A stretch of 64,000 bases of DNA from Opitutia bacterium Tous-C4FEB (GCA_002304445.1 NEVA01000017.1:1-64000); one strand, 5' to 3'; counted from the first letter of the stretch, positions 16,797 to 27,292 are shown. Numbers and translations: made by a program. The notes: generated by a model not told the origin, from the sequence alone.

Positions 16797-17084
16797 TTAA
16801 ATTTCGGAGAGGAGAACTTCGCGGCCACCTGCGGCGCGACTGCGGATGCCGGCGATGACCAGTTGCATCAGCTCGACCGTCTCAGCAAAGGGGACGGGAC
16901 GCTCGCCGATGCGAAGGTAGGCGATGAAGGCCTCGAGCTGGGACTTGAAGGCGAAAAAGGTGTCGCCCGTGGGGACATTCACGTGGCCGGCTAGGTTTGG
17001 CGGGTGGATCTCGGACCCGTAGCAGCCGAGGGCATCGGTGCGGAGCCGGTCGCTTAGGATGAGCAGAATGTTTTGGCGGGACAT
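16797..17084 (-). pseudogene. Fused remnant: sulfatase N-terminus joined to Gfo/Idh oxidoreductase C-terminus
   Basis: A 95-residue open frame. Residues 1-33 (MSRQNILLILSD, then DALGCYGSEIHPPNLAG) match the very start of a type I sulfatase, including the first metal Asp region. Residues about 36-95 (FKSQLEAFIAYLRIGERP, then PFAETVELMQLVIAGIRSR ending LSEI) match the extreme C-terminus of a sugar oxidoreductase. Neither half could work alone, so an internal deletion removing most of two adjacent genes is the simplest reading. The ATG overlaps the symporter stop (TGATG), so it is probably still translated. A sequence assembly error is the main alternative. Confidence 0.75.
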
Positions 17085-19426
17085 CAAGCGGAGCCCGCCG
17101 GGCCGCGGGGGGGCACAGTCCAGATAGTGAGGCCGGTGAGCGGGCGACGCTGGCCGCCGGTGACTGCGCCGACCGCCAGCGAAACGACCCCACAAGTCAC
17201 GAAGCCGACGATGCCGTACCAAAAGAAATGAAGTCGGGTCGCCTGCTGCACCCAGACAAGGACGGCGCCGCTGGCGACCACCCCGGCGAGGGCCCCGGCC
17301 GCGTTCGCACGGGTGGTGAAGATTCCCAGCGCGAAGACCGCGGCCAGCCCGGTACCCATCAAGCCGACGAGGGCGATGTAGGCGTCGAGAAAGGATCGGA
17401 TATCCAGAGTCGTCAGCAGCAGTGCGAGGCCGGTGGTGGCGACGCCGAGGCCGGCAGTGGTGCCGCGGGCCCAGCGCAGGCGCGCGCGGTCAGACAGGCC
17501 CGGCCGACCCCGCTCGACAAAATCCGTCACCAACGCCGTCGCGCCGCTGTTGAGGTCGCTCGAGACGTTCGACTGTGCCGCGGCGAAGATGCCCGCCACC
17601 ACCAGCCCAGCCAAGCCCGCCGGCATGTGCTCGGCGACGAAGAACGGCAGCAGGGACTCGCCGGCGATCGCCGGGTGCAGGGCCGCCGGCTGGTGCTTAA
17701 AGAAAAGGTAAAGCCCGGTCCCAAGGGAAAAATACAGCATCGCTGACGGCAAGGCGAACAGCCCGTTTAGCCAGATTGCGCGCCGCGCCTGCGCCTCTTC
17801 CTTTGTCGTCAGGTACCGCTGGATCACGGATTGGTCGGAAGTATAGGGGACGAGGTTGTTGATCAGATTGCCGATAACGATGATCCAGGTCGTCGCCTGA
17901 ACCGCGCTCCACGACCAGTCGAAGAGCCGGAGCTTCCCGTCCGCGAGGGCCTCACCCACGAGAGCGGTGGCGCCGCCTCCGACGCCCCCTAGCACCGCCC
18001 CAAGGCAGAGCAGCGCGGCGGTCAGCATCACGGCCGACTGCAGCACGCTGGTCCAGATCGAGCCCTCGATCCCGCCTAGCACGGTATAGACGGTGCAGAG
18101 CCCGCCGATCAATAATACGCAGGCGACCACGTCGAGGCCGCAGACAACGGCGAGGGCCAGCGAGGGCAGGTAGGTCACGATGGCGACGCGCCCGAGCTGA
18201 AAGCAGACGAACACTAGGCTGGCGTACGCGCGCAGGGCGAAATTGAAGCGCCGCTCCAAGTACTCATAGGCACTCGCGACCTCGAGCCGGCGGAAGAACG
18301 GCAGGTAAAATCTAATGATCACCGGCGTCAGCAGCAGGATCGTGAGCGGCGCGAGCAGGAAGGTCCAGTCGGTGGCAAAAGACTTCGCAGGCGCTGCTAG
18401 CACAGTGATCGAACTGAGGGTGGTCGCGTAGACGCTGATGCCGGCCGCCCACCAAGGGATCCGGCCATCCGCGAGGAAGTAGCTGCGCGCGTCCCGCGCG
18501 CGCCGCATGAAGTACGCGCCTAGACCCAACATCCCGACGAGGTAGGCGCCCAAGGTCGCGTAGTTGGCCACGCCGAACTCCGGCCTGCGCGGCGCAAGTG
18601 TGAGCAGGCCCGCGGTCCGCGCCCCGGCTGGACCGATCGCCGCGGCTAGGCCCGCCCCGGCCGCGGGGCCAGCTGGAACCACCCCGGACGCGAGCGCGTG
18701 CGCGGCCCACGCTCGGGTAACCGGATGCCAGAGCAGAAGGAGCCCGGGCTCGCCGGACGCCGCAAAGCCGAGGTGCGCCGCGCCTACCCGCGCGGCGACG
18801 AGCTCCACCGGCACCGGCTCGTCCGTGGGGCTCAAGTGCTCCCGCCAGGTGTCGCCCACGCGCTGCCAAAGAGACCATCGCGCCCCGGCAGCGACGGCGA
18901 GGACCAGTCCGTCGCGGCTGGCGACCAGCGCGAGCGGTCGGGCATCCGCCGGGACGGGCGGCCGAGGCTCCTCCGTCCAACCGTCGCCCGCGCCTACGCG
19001 GCCCCAAACGCGGACGGCCCCGTCCTGCACCGCGGCGGCGAACAAGTCGTTGCCGGCGCCGGCCGCTAGCACCGGCTGGCGGGCCCCCGGGGCGGGCACC
19101 GGCACGGCGGCTCCCGCCGTGGCGTAAAGTGCGCGCCAGACGCCGGCCGCGTCGATCTCAGCCACCAGAAAACCAGAGGCCAGCGGCAGGATCGGTCCCG
19201 GCGTCCCTTCAACCCGCGCGGCTTCACGCTCCGGGCCGCCGGGAGCGGAAACCCGAGCAGTCCAGCCGCCCGGACCGACCGCGAGTTCGAGGCGCTCGCC
19301 GCGGCCGTCGAGGGCGAAGCGGGGCCCGCCGGACCAAGGCGCGCCGTCGACCGTAAAGGCCGGAGGGGTGGCCAGCGCCGGGGCGGCGGCGAGTAGTGCG
19401 GCCAGCAGTGCGACCCGGGCGGCCAT
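17084..19426 (-). CDS. Sodium:solute symporter with large N-terminal periplasmic domain
   Basis: A 780-residue protein from the ATG at 19426, chosen because it begins a clean signal peptide (MAARVALLAALLAAAPALA). Residues about 25-300 are a Gly/Ala-rich beta domain with repeated WSLWQRVGDTWREH-like strands, probably a propeller or lectin-like sensor. From residue about 305 comes an SSS-family transporter core of roughly 13 helices: YFLADGRIPWWAAGISVYAT, AYEYLERRFN, LGGIEGSIWTSVLQ, VPYTSDQSVIQRYL, FAAAQSNVSSDLNSGATA. The last motif lies in the sodium-site region. It likely imports a sugar or sugar acid with Na+. The frame is open upstream into a TonB-receptor remnant. CTAG tetranucleotides are unusually frequent here, hinting at a different origin from neighbouring DNA. 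Confidence 0.88.
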   Translation of the reverse strand: MAARVALLAALLAAAPALATPPAFTVDGAPWSGGPRFALDGRGERLELAVGPGGWTARVSAPGGPEREAARVEGTPGPILPLASGFLVAEIDAAGVWRALYATAGAAVPVPAPGARQPVLAAGAGNDLFAAAVQDGAVRVWGRVGAGDGWTEEPRPPVPADARPLALVASRDGLVLAVAAGARWSLWQRVGDTWREHLSPTDEPVPVELVAARVGAAHLGFAASGEPGLLLLWHPVTRAWAAHALASGVVPAGPAAGAGLAAAIGPAGARTAGLLTLAPRRPEFGVANYATLGAYLVGMLGLGAYFMRRARDARSYFLADGRIPWWAAGISVYATTLSSITVLAAPAKSFATDWTFLLAPLTILLLTPVIIRFYLPFFRRLEVASAYEYLERRFNFALRAYASLVFVCFQLGRVAIVTYLPSLALAVVCGLDVVACVLLIGGLCTVYTVLGGIEGSIWTSVLQSAVMLTAALLCLGAVLGGVGGGATALVGEALADGKLRLFDWSWSAVQATTWIIVIGNLINNLVPYTSDQSVIQRYLTTKEEAQARRAIWLNGLFALPSAMLYFSLGTGLYLFFKHQPAALHPAIAGESLLPFFVAEHMPAGLAGLVVAGIFAAAQSNVSSDLNSGATALVTDFVERGRPGLSDRARLRWARGTTAGLGVATTGLALLLTTLDIRSFLDAYIALVGLMGTGLAAVFALGIFTTRANAAGALAGVVASGAVLVWVQQATRLHFFWYGIVGFVTCGVVSLAVGAVTGGQRRPLTGLTIWTVPPRGPAGSA

Positions 19427-19462
19427 GCGCCGGAAAGCTTTGGGGGCGGGAGTCACCACGCA

Positions 19463-19759
19463 GAACCTCCAGGAAAGCGACATCTGCGCAGTGGGCCGCG
19501 CGCTGGGTTCGATGTTGTTCGCGCCTGTCGAGCTGGTGTTGTAGATCTCATCTGTAAGGTTGCGGGCGGAGACTGCGGGGGACCAACGTGCGCCGGCGTC
19601 ACCCCCGATCGCGTCGACGGTGGTGTAGCCGGGCGCGTTGGGCCCGGTCGGGTAAAAGAGGACGCCGCGGTGGACGGCGCAAGCGCCAACATAGAACCCC
19701 TTGAGCGCACCGCGACCTACAGTGTATTTCGCCCAGAGGCTGGAGGCCTGACGAATCAA
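19463..19759 (-). pseudogene. C-terminal remnant of a TonB-dependent receptor
   Basis: About 99 residues of open frame preceded by an in-frame TAG and beginning at a TTG. The sequence has SLWAKYTV, GALKGFYVGA, APGYTTVDAIGG, VSARNLTDEIYNTSS and a terminal LSWRF, which is the last beta-strands of a TonB-dependent outer-membrane receptor ending in the characteristic Phe. The barrel, plug and signal peptide are missing. After the final Phe the expected stop is replaced by TGC, so the frame runs on 12 codons into the symporter start at 19426. It was probably once the first gene of the catabolic cluster. Confidence 0.72.
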
Positions 19760-20028
19760 CTACCGCCCGGAATACCGGAAGTCGTCAGGATGCAGAAGTG
19801 AATGGAACGAAATGGGATTCGGTCGTGGTCAATTTAGAATCCAACTATCCACCATGCCATAATTTTTGAATTTAGCTCAGCCTCTCTGCAGTGATCTCCC
19901 GAAATTCGACGATCACTTAAATTATTGTATTTCATGAGTTTTAAAAAGACATGGCGCTACTCCACGCCGAAAGACCCTCACTTGCATCTCTTCGGGATCG
20001 AGCCATGTTTCCCAAAGTCCCCTGTTTT

Positions 20029-20481
20029 ATGCTCTCACGTATCTTCTTATTCGCAGCCTTACTCACCCTCGTCTTGGCGATGACCGGATGCAGCACTATC
20101 GATAGCCGCATCCGCGAAAAGTCCGCCGTCTTCGCGGCTCTCGATGCGCCTACGCAGGACAAAATCAGACTCGGCCGCATCGAAGTCGGGTTCTCGACGG
20201 ACCTCGTCTATATGTCCCACGGGGCGCCCGATGAGCGCCTCACGACGACGAGCGCCACGGGCACCGACGAGACGTGGATCTACAACAGCTACCGCCAAGA
20301 ATATCTCGGTTCTGCCCTCGTCGGTTATCGGCGTTACGTCGTGATCGATCCCAAGACCCGTCAGCCCATCGTCTACTTCGAGCCGGTCTATGACTCAATT
20401 TATCGCGAACGGGTCGAGGAACGCATCCGGATAATTTTCAAAGGCGGCAAGGTCGAGGCGATCGAACAGGTCAAACGCTGA
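20029..20481 (+). CDS. Small lipoprotein, SmpA/OmlA-like
   Basis: A 150-residue protein from the ATG at 20029, chosen because it gives a standard lipoprotein signal: Arg near the start, a hydrophobic core, and LAMTGC as lipobox with Cys at about residue 20. An upstream ATG at 20005 is in frame. The mature part has IRLGRIEVGFSTDLVYMSHGAPDE, like the BamE/SmpA fold in which a short helix pair precedes a beta-sheet, then TDETWIYNSYRQEY. It is predicted to be anchored in the inner or outer membrane facing the periplasm. Its 3' end overlaps the convergent aat gene by 11 bp. The AT-rich stretch at 19850-19950 is the likely promoter region. Confidence 0.78.
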   Translation: MLSRIFLFAALLTLVLAMTGCSTIDSRIREKSAVFAALDAPTQDKIRLGRIEVGFSTDLVYMSHGAPDERLTTTSATGTDETWIYNSYRQEYLGSALVGYRRYVVIDPKTRQPIVYFEPVYDSIYRERVEERIRIIFKGGKVEAIEQVKR

Positions 20482-21163
20482 GCGGCGGGAACAACTCACG
20501 GCCGACGCCAATCTCCTTCGCCAGCCCGGCCAGAAACACGGCGCGCGTCACCTCACGCGCACCGAGCCGTGCCAGGTGGGGCGTGAGTTGCTGGATATCC
20601 ATCCACGCCTGGCCGCGCTCGCGCAGATAAGTCGCGAGAAACCAGATCGCCAATTTCGAGGCGTTATCCACGCGGTGAAACATGCTCTCCCCGCCAAAAA
20701 AACCGCCCGCATCCACGCCGTAAAGTCCGCCGACCAAATCCTCTCCCTGCCACACCTCGACGCTGTGCGCCTGCCCCGCGCGATGCAGCGCAGTGTAGGC
20801 CTCGAGCACGGCCGGGCTGATCCAAGTGCCTTCTTGTTCGGGCCGACTGGCCGCGGCACACGCTGCGATCACGGCCGGGAACGCGCGGTCGATCGAGTAA
20901 CTCCAACCGCTTTTGCGCGCGGCTTTTTCCAGGGTGCGCCCGGGCGTAAGCTCATCGAAAACCAACACCGCCCGCACGCGCGGACAACACCAGGGAATCG
21001 GCGCGGTGACGCCGCCGGGCCACGGAAAAATCCCCCGGCGATACGCCGCGCGGAGATTCTCCACGGTCAACGCCGTCGCATCGCTGCTCGCGACGACCTC
21101 GCGTCCGCGCGCCAGCGCCGCACCCTCGGGAAAGATTAACGTTGGCCTCAGCACCGATCGCAC
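20471..21163 (-). CDS. aat: Leucyl/phenylalanyl-tRNA--protein transferase
   Basis: A 230-residue protein matching Aat, which adds Leu or Phe to N-terminal Arg/Lys of proteins to create N-degrons for ClpS/ClpAP. Signature motifs: AAYRRGIFPWPGG near 39-51, PIPWCCPRVRAV near 55-66, WISPAVLEAYTALH near 114-127, and VGGLYGVDAGGFFGGESMFHR near 143-163 followed by DNASKLA. The start is a GTG at 21163; another in-frame GTG three codons in is equally possible. It is co-oriented with gpsA and lysA, 30 bp after gpsA, so a shared transcript is plausible. Confidence 0.93.
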   Translation of the reverse strand: MRSVLRPTLIFPEGAALARGREVVASSDATALTVENLRAAYRRGIFPWPGGVTAPIPWCCPRVRAVLVFDELTPGRTLEKAARKSGWSYSIDRAFPAVIAACAAASRPEQEGTWISPAVLEAYTALHRAGQAHSVEVWQGEDLVGGLYGVDAGGFFGGESMFHRVDNASKLAIWFLATYLRERGQAWMDIQQLTPHLARLGAREVTRAVFLAGLAKEIGVGRELFPPLSV

Positions 21164-21193
21164 TTCCTGAACTTCCTCTGCTCCCCTGCCCGC

Positions 21194-22195
21194 TTACTCG
21201 CGTTTCAGCCCGCGCAACATCAGCGTGTGCAATGCGAGCGCCGGCGCTTTGCCCTCAAACAGGATGGCGTGCATCTCACGCAAAATCGGGGCGTCGATTT
21301 TCCGCTCCACGCATAGGCCGTGAAACGACTCGGTGGTCCGGTAGCCTTCGACGACGGTCTTGCGGTGCGCGATCAGCTCGGCGGCGCTCCGACCTTCGCC
21401 GATGCGTTGGCCAAACTCCCGGTTGCGACTCCACGCGCCGTGGCAGGTCGCCACGAGATCGCCGAATCCACTCAGGCCGTAGAACGTCTCGGGCCGGGCG
21501 CCGAGCGCCGAACCCACCCGGACCATTTCGGCGAGCGCCCGGGTCAGGAGCGCAGCATTGGCGTTGTCACCGAGCCCGAGACCGGCCGCACAACCCGCCG
21601 CGATGGCGTAGATGTTTTTCAGGCAACCGCCGTATTCGACGCCGGCCAAATCATCGCTCGTGTACACCCGCAGCGTCGGCCCGCTCAGCGCCGCCTGCAC
21701 GTCGGCCAGCCATGCCTGCGCATCGCTCCCGGCCCCCAGCACCATCGCGGCGGGCAAACCGCGCGCGACCTCAGCCGCATTCGTCGGGCCGGTCAGCGCA
21801 CCCGCCGGGACATCGGGCTGCACGGCGGCGATGACCTGCGCCGGCCGCAGATGCGAGCCGACCTCCAGGCCCTTCGACAAACTCACCACCAATTTCAACG
21901 GCGTGCCCTTGCCGCGCGCCGCCAGCACCCGGGCGGAGGTTTCCCGCAAGGCCTGAGACGGGCAGGCCAGCAAAACGACGGTCGATACGCCGAGAGCCGC
22001 CGAGAGATCGGCCGTGATCACCAACGACTCGGGCAACGCGACCCCGGCAAGATAGTCCCGGTTTTCCCGTGTCGCCAAAAGCGCCGCCGCCTGCTCCGGC
22101 CGGCGTGGCACGAGCACCACGGGCCGGCCCAGCCGCGCGAGATGCACCGCAAACGCAGTGCCCCAAGCTCCGGCTCCGACGACGCAGAATTTCAT
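21194..22195 (-). CDS. gpsA: Glycerol-3-phosphate dehydrogenase [NAD(P)+]
   Basis: A 333-residue cytoplasmic enzyme that reduces dihydroxyacetone phosphate to sn-glycerol 3-phosphate for phospholipid synthesis. The Rossmann motif GAGAWGTAFA lies at residues 7-16, the cofactor-specificity region VPRRPEQ near 29, and SLSKGLE near 107. GPTNAAEVARGLPAA near 135 and EYGGCLKNIYAIAAG near 187 contain the catalytic Lys. The C-terminal domain has ETFYGLSGFGDLVATC. Length is normal for the family. It sits between aat and lysA on the same strand. Confidence 0.95.
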   Translation of the reverse strand: MKFCVVGAGAWGTAFAVHLARLGRPVVLVPRRPEQAAALLATRENRDYLAGVALPESLVITADLSAALGVSTVVLLACPSQALRETSARVLAARGKGTPLKLVVSLSKGLEVGSHLRPAQVIAAVQPDVPAGALTGPTNAAEVARGLPAAMVLGAGSDAQAWLADVQAALSGPTLRVYTSDDLAGVEYGGCLKNIYAIAAGCAAGLGLGDNANAALLTRALAEMVRVGSALGARPETFYGLSGFGDLVATCHGAWSRNREFGQRIGEGRSAAELIAHRKTVVEGYRTTESFHGLCVERKIDAPILREMHAILFEGKAPALALHTLMLRGLKRE

Positions 22196-22208
22196 GGGCG
22201 GAAACCAA

Positions 22209-22287
22209 CCACGGAAAAACGCGGATGGACACGGATTTCTTTTCTCGCCGGGGATCCGTGGGTAACCGCGTTCATTTCCGACCGTGG
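22209..22287. repeat. Imperfect palindromic intergenic element
   Basis: CCACGG ends (22209-22214 and 22282-22287) flank imperfect complementary arms containing CGCGGATG and CACGGAT versus ATCCGTG and CGCGTTCATTTCCG. The wording (CACGGAAAAACGCGGATGGACACGGAT) belongs to the type of short intergenic repeats common in Verrucomicrobia. It lies between gpsA and lysA. Confidence 0.5.
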
Positions 22288-22291
22288 AATC

Positions 22292-23596
22292 TTACTTCAA
22301 AAACGCCGGGATTTTTTCGTTGGCGATCATCGACTCGAAGCTCTCGCGCGCATTCACCAACTCAAACGCACTACCCTGCACCATCACCTCGGCCGGCAGC
22401 GCGCGGGTGTTGTAGCGGCTCGACATCGTCGAGCCATAGGCGCCGGCACTCATGAACGCGATATACTCGCCCTCGCCCACTTCCTGGATTTGCCGGTCCT
22501 TGGCGAAGCAGTCTCCGCTCTCGCAGATCGGGCCGACCACATCGGCAACGAGCGCGCGGCGGGTGGTATCGCGGTGCAGCGGCACGATTTCGTGGAAGGC
22601 TTCATACATCGCAGGGCGCACGAGGTCGTTCATCGCGGCGTCCACGATGAGGAAACTCTTTCCGGAGCCACGCTTGAGGTGCTCCACTTTGGACAGGAGC
22701 ACGCCGGCGTTACCGACCATGAAGCGGCCGGGCTCAAGCAGAATCTTAAGCCCGAGCGGCTGAAGCAGGGGCACGAGCGCCGCGCCATAAGCTTCAGGCG
22801 TGAGCGGACGCGTCCCGGCGGGCTGGGCGTCCCACCAAGCGGCGCTGCCGCTGGCGAGAGCGTCTTTATAGACGATACCGATGCCGCCGCCGATCGAGAA
22901 ATAGGTGATGCCATACTTCGCCTTCAACTCGGCCGCGAAGGGCGCGACTTTGGCCACGGCCTCGGCAAACGGCCCGACTTCGGTGAGCTGCGAACCGATG
23001 TGCATCTGCACGCCGCGCAGCTGGATGTTGGGATATTTCGACGCGGCTTCGTAGGCGGCGGCGGCGAACTTGAGCGGGATGCCAAATTTGTTGTCGCTCT
23101 TGCCCGTCGTGATCTTGGCGTGCGTGTGGGCGTCGACATCGGGGTTGATCCGGATCGCGATGGGCGCCTTCACCCCGAGTTTGCCCGCGACGTGGTTGAT
23201 GCGGGCGAGCTCGGGTTCGCTCTCGACGTGGAACGAGAAAATCCCGCTCTCCAATGCCAGCTGGATTTCGGCCTCGGTCTTGCCGACGCCGGCAAAGACG
23301 CTGCGCTTCACATCCGCACCGGCGGCCAGCACGCGGCGCAGCTCGCCTCCGCTCACCAAATCGAACGCTGCGCCCAACTTTGCGAAGTGGCGGAGCACGG
23401 CGAGACCCGAGTTGGCCTTCATGGCGTAGCAGATCTGCACATCCAGCCCGTTCAAACTGCCGGCCAACCGGTTGTAGTTGTCCGCCATCGTCGCCGCGCT
23501 CGTGACGTAGGTCGGCGTGCCGTAGAGCCGGGCGACCTCGGCGAGATCGACCGACTCGCAGTTTAGATTCTGACCAATGTAGCGGAAATGATGCAT
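22292..23596 (-). CDS. lysA: Diaminopimelate decarboxylase
   Basis: A 434-residue PLP enzyme from the ATG at 23596 (the open frame upstream is unconserved). It decarboxylates meso-diaminopimelate to lysine. YAMKAN near residue 57 holds the PLP-binding Lys; SGGELRR and HVESEPELARI follow. HIGSQLTEVGPF near 198 and GGGIGIVY near 238 bind the phosphate. EPGRFMVGNAGVLLSKV near 296 follows, and CESGDCFAKDR near 365 holds the conserved Cys/Glu-Asp pair of the dimer active site. AYGSTMSSRYNTR near 400 closes the fold. All key elements are present, so the enzyme should be functional. Confidence 0.95.
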   Translation of the reverse strand: MHHFRYIGQNLNCESVDLAEVARLYGTPTYVTSAATMADNYNRLAGSLNGLDVQICYAMKANSGLAVLRHFAKLGAAFDLVSGGELRRVLAAGADVKRSVFAGVGKTEAEIQLALESGIFSFHVESEPELARINHVAGKLGVKAPIAIRINPDVDAHTHAKITTGKSDNKFGIPLKFAAAAYEAASKYPNIQLRGVQMHIGSQLTEVGPFAEAVAKVAPFAAELKAKYGITYFSIGGGIGIVYKDALASGSAAWWDAQPAGTRPLTPEAYGAALVPLLQPLGLKILLEPGRFMVGNAGVLLSKVEHLKRGSGKSFLIVDAAMNDLVRPAMYEAFHEIVPLHRDTTRRALVADVVGPICESGDCFAKDRQIQEVGEGEYIAFMSAGAYGSTMSSRYNTRALPAEVMVQGSAFELVNARESFESMIANEKIPAFLK

Positions 23597-23784
23597 GGGA
23601 ATTAAAAGGGCGGGAAAAGCCGACACGGTGCGAGTTTCGCCTTGAAAAAACCAATCCAAAATTGCGTGTTTGCCTCATCGTGCTGCGTTTTCTTGCCAAC
23701 CTCCTCCACCGCCCCGCCATCCGCTTCGGATTGGCCCGGGATCGCCGTGGCAGTCGGCTGCGCGATCCGAGGTTCGTCAGTTTT

Positions 23785-23937
23785 ATGGCGCAAAGCAATC
23801 GGAGGTCCCTCGATACCGATTTGCAGGACACCCTGTTGCGCGGCCGCAAGCTGGTGCGTCACGCCGTCGTCGCGGCGGCCATCGCCGGGGCGGCTTGGTT
23901 TGCGATCGAGAGCGCCCAGGCGCTTTCAATATTCTGA
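23785..23937 (+). CDS. Small single-pass membrane protein
   Basis: A 50-residue protein from the ATG at 23785. A charged N-terminus (SNRRSLDTDLQDTLLRGRKL) is followed by one hydrophobic segment (VVAAAIAGAAWFAIESA), giving an N-in single-pass topology. The frame is open further upstream to 23662, but that part is arginine-rich and looks like read-through of non-coding sequence. It is 44 bp upstream of a lipoprotein gene and may share its transcript. I recognise no named family; the call rests on the plausible topology and composition. Confidence 0.5.
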   Translation: MAQSNRRSLDTDLQDTLLRGRKLVRHAVVAAAIAGAAWFAIESAQALSIF

Positions 23938-23981
23938 GCGCGGCCTTGCGATTTGGCGGGGGACCGACTTGCCTCAGGCCC

Positions 23982-24476
23982 ATGTCGAATCACTCCCCTT
24001 TCAAGCGGTGTATGGGCCTGTTGCTTGGTCTTTGCGTCATGACCTTCGTCGCCGGCTGTGGCAGCGGCTTCAAACTGACCGGCGTGACCGTCAGCCTCGT
24101 CGATATCAAGCCCGCCGAGGCGACCGTGCTCGAGTCCAGCGCGGTGCTCACGCTGCGCTACTCCAATGAAAACGTGATTCCGATCGGGCTCTCAGGTTCG
24201 AGCCACAAAATCTATCTCAACGGCAGCTACGTCGGCAAAGCGCTCAGCAAAGACCCGGTTGGTCTCGCGGCGCTCACCAGCACCACGCAGGACGTGACGG
24301 TGCGATTCGAAAATCTCGCCCTGATGCGGCAATTCGTCGCGATGCGCGAACGGCAAACCGCCGCTTACAAAATTGAGAGCGTGCTTTACGTGACGAGCGG
24401 CGAGGAGGAATTGAATATCAAGACCTCCAACTCCGGCAGCGTCGATCTGCGGGCGCTCACCTCGGCCGCGAAATAA
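23982..24476 (+). CDS. LEA14-like (type 2 LEA) lipoprotein
   Basis: A 164-residue protein from the ATG at 23982. The signal ends in VAGC, a lipobox with Cys near residue 27, predicting a lipid anchor. The mature domain is a single beta-sandwich of the late-embryogenesis-abundant type 2 (WHy) family: GVTVSLVDIKPAEATVLESSAVLTLRYSNENVIPIGLSG is the diagnostic first half, followed by KIYLNGSYVGKA. Bacterial members are periplasmic, and their function (stress or envelope binding) is not established. It is convergent with sdhB. Confidence 0.82.
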   Translation: MSNHSPFKRCMGLLLGLCVMTFVAGCGSGFKLTGVTVSLVDIKPAEATVLESSAVLTLRYSNENVIPIGLSGSSHKIYLNGSYVGKALSKDPVGLAALTSTTQDVTVRFENLALMRQFVAMRERQTAAYKIESVLYVTSGEEELNIKTSNSGSVDLRALTSAAK

Positions 24477-24543
24477 GCCCGACACAGGGTGACAGCCGGA
24501 CGGGCGGCTCGCAGAGACGTCCCGACCGACCCACCTGAAACGC

Positions 24544-25356
24544 TTAAGCCCCGCCGCCACCCGTGTTGGCGGGCGCGGCCCTGAAGGCGGAACGAAACGA
24601 AGCCTTCACGTAATCACGGTTCATCCGCGCGATGAAATCGTGCGAGATGAGTTTGGGGCACGCGGCGCTGCACTCGTATTGATTGGTGCAACTGCCAAAA
24701 CCAAGTGTGTCCATCGTGTTCACCATCGCGAGCACGCGGCGGTCGCGCTCGGCTTGGCCTTGCGGCAAAAGACCGAGGTGGGAAACTTTGGCCGAGACAA
24801 AGAGCATCGCGCTGGCGTTTTTGCAGGCGGCGACGCACGCACCGCAACCGATGCACTGCGCGGCATCCATCGCGAGGTCGGCGTCACCCTTCGCAATCGG
24901 CAGGGCGTTGGCGTCGGGCGCGGAGCCCGCGCGCGCGGTGATAAAGCCGCCGGCTTGCTGAATTTTGTCGAACGCGGCCCGATCGGTCACGAGATCCTTG
25001 ACGACGGGAAACGCCCGCGCCCGGAACGGCTCGACGACGATGGTATCACCGTCGCTGAACGAGCGCATGTAGGTCTGGCAGGTGGCGATACCTTTGCCGG
25101 GGCCGTGAGGCTTGCCGTTGATCGTGCAAGAGCACGTGCCGCAGATACCCTCGCGGCAATCATGGGCAAAAGCGATCGGCTCGACGCCTTGCGCCGCGAG
25201 CTCGTCGTTGACCACGTCGAGCATCTCCAAGAACGACATGTTCGGGTTGAGATCCTTTGCGGGATAATCGACGAACTTGCCCGGCTGCGCGGGGCCGGCC
25301 TGACGCCAGACGCGGAGGGTGACGGAGAAAAGTTTCTGGGTGTTTACGGCGACCAT
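24544..25356 (-). CDS. sdhB: Succinate dehydrogenase/fumarate reductase iron-sulfur subunit
   Basis: A 270-residue subunit that relays electrons from FAD to quinone. The [2Fe-2S] site is CREGICGTC near residues 67-75 with a fourth Cys near 92. The [4Fe-4S] and [3Fe-4S] sites lie in [13 protein letters not shown] near 168-180 and [13 protein letters not shown] near 222-234. The missing first Cys of a canonical second cluster (Asn-Gln-Tyr-Glu-Cys spacing) fits the [3Fe-4S] type. It is the last gene of sdhCAB, 16 bp after sdhA. The Gly-rich C-terminal tail GGGGA is unremarkable. Confidence 0.95.
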   Translation of the reverse strand: MVAVNTQKLFSVTLRVWRQAGPAQPGKFVDYPAKDLNPNMSFLEMLDVVNDELAAQGVEPIAFAHDCREGICGTCSCTINGKPHGPGKGIATCQTYMRSFSDGDTIVVEPFRARAFPVVKDLVTDRAAFDKIQQAGGFITARAGSAPDANALPIAKGDADLAMDAAQCIGCGACVAACKNASAMLFVSAKVSHLGLLPQGQAERDRRVLAMVNTMDTLGFGSCTNQYECSAACPKLISHDFIARMNRDYVKASFRSAFRAAPANTGGGGA

Positions 25357-25372
25357 GGTGGACAGGGATGGA

Positions 25373-27292
<1,920 letters not shown>

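Noticed and set aside
19760-20028. Mobile-element end considered because of the drop in GC next to the receptor remnant
   Set aside because: No transposase, terminal repeat or target duplication is visible; the AT-rich DNA more likely holds the lipoprotein promoter.
21320-23566. 748-codon plus-strand frame across gpsA and lysA
   Set aside because: His/Arg/Gln-rich antisense frame of two clearly identified genes.
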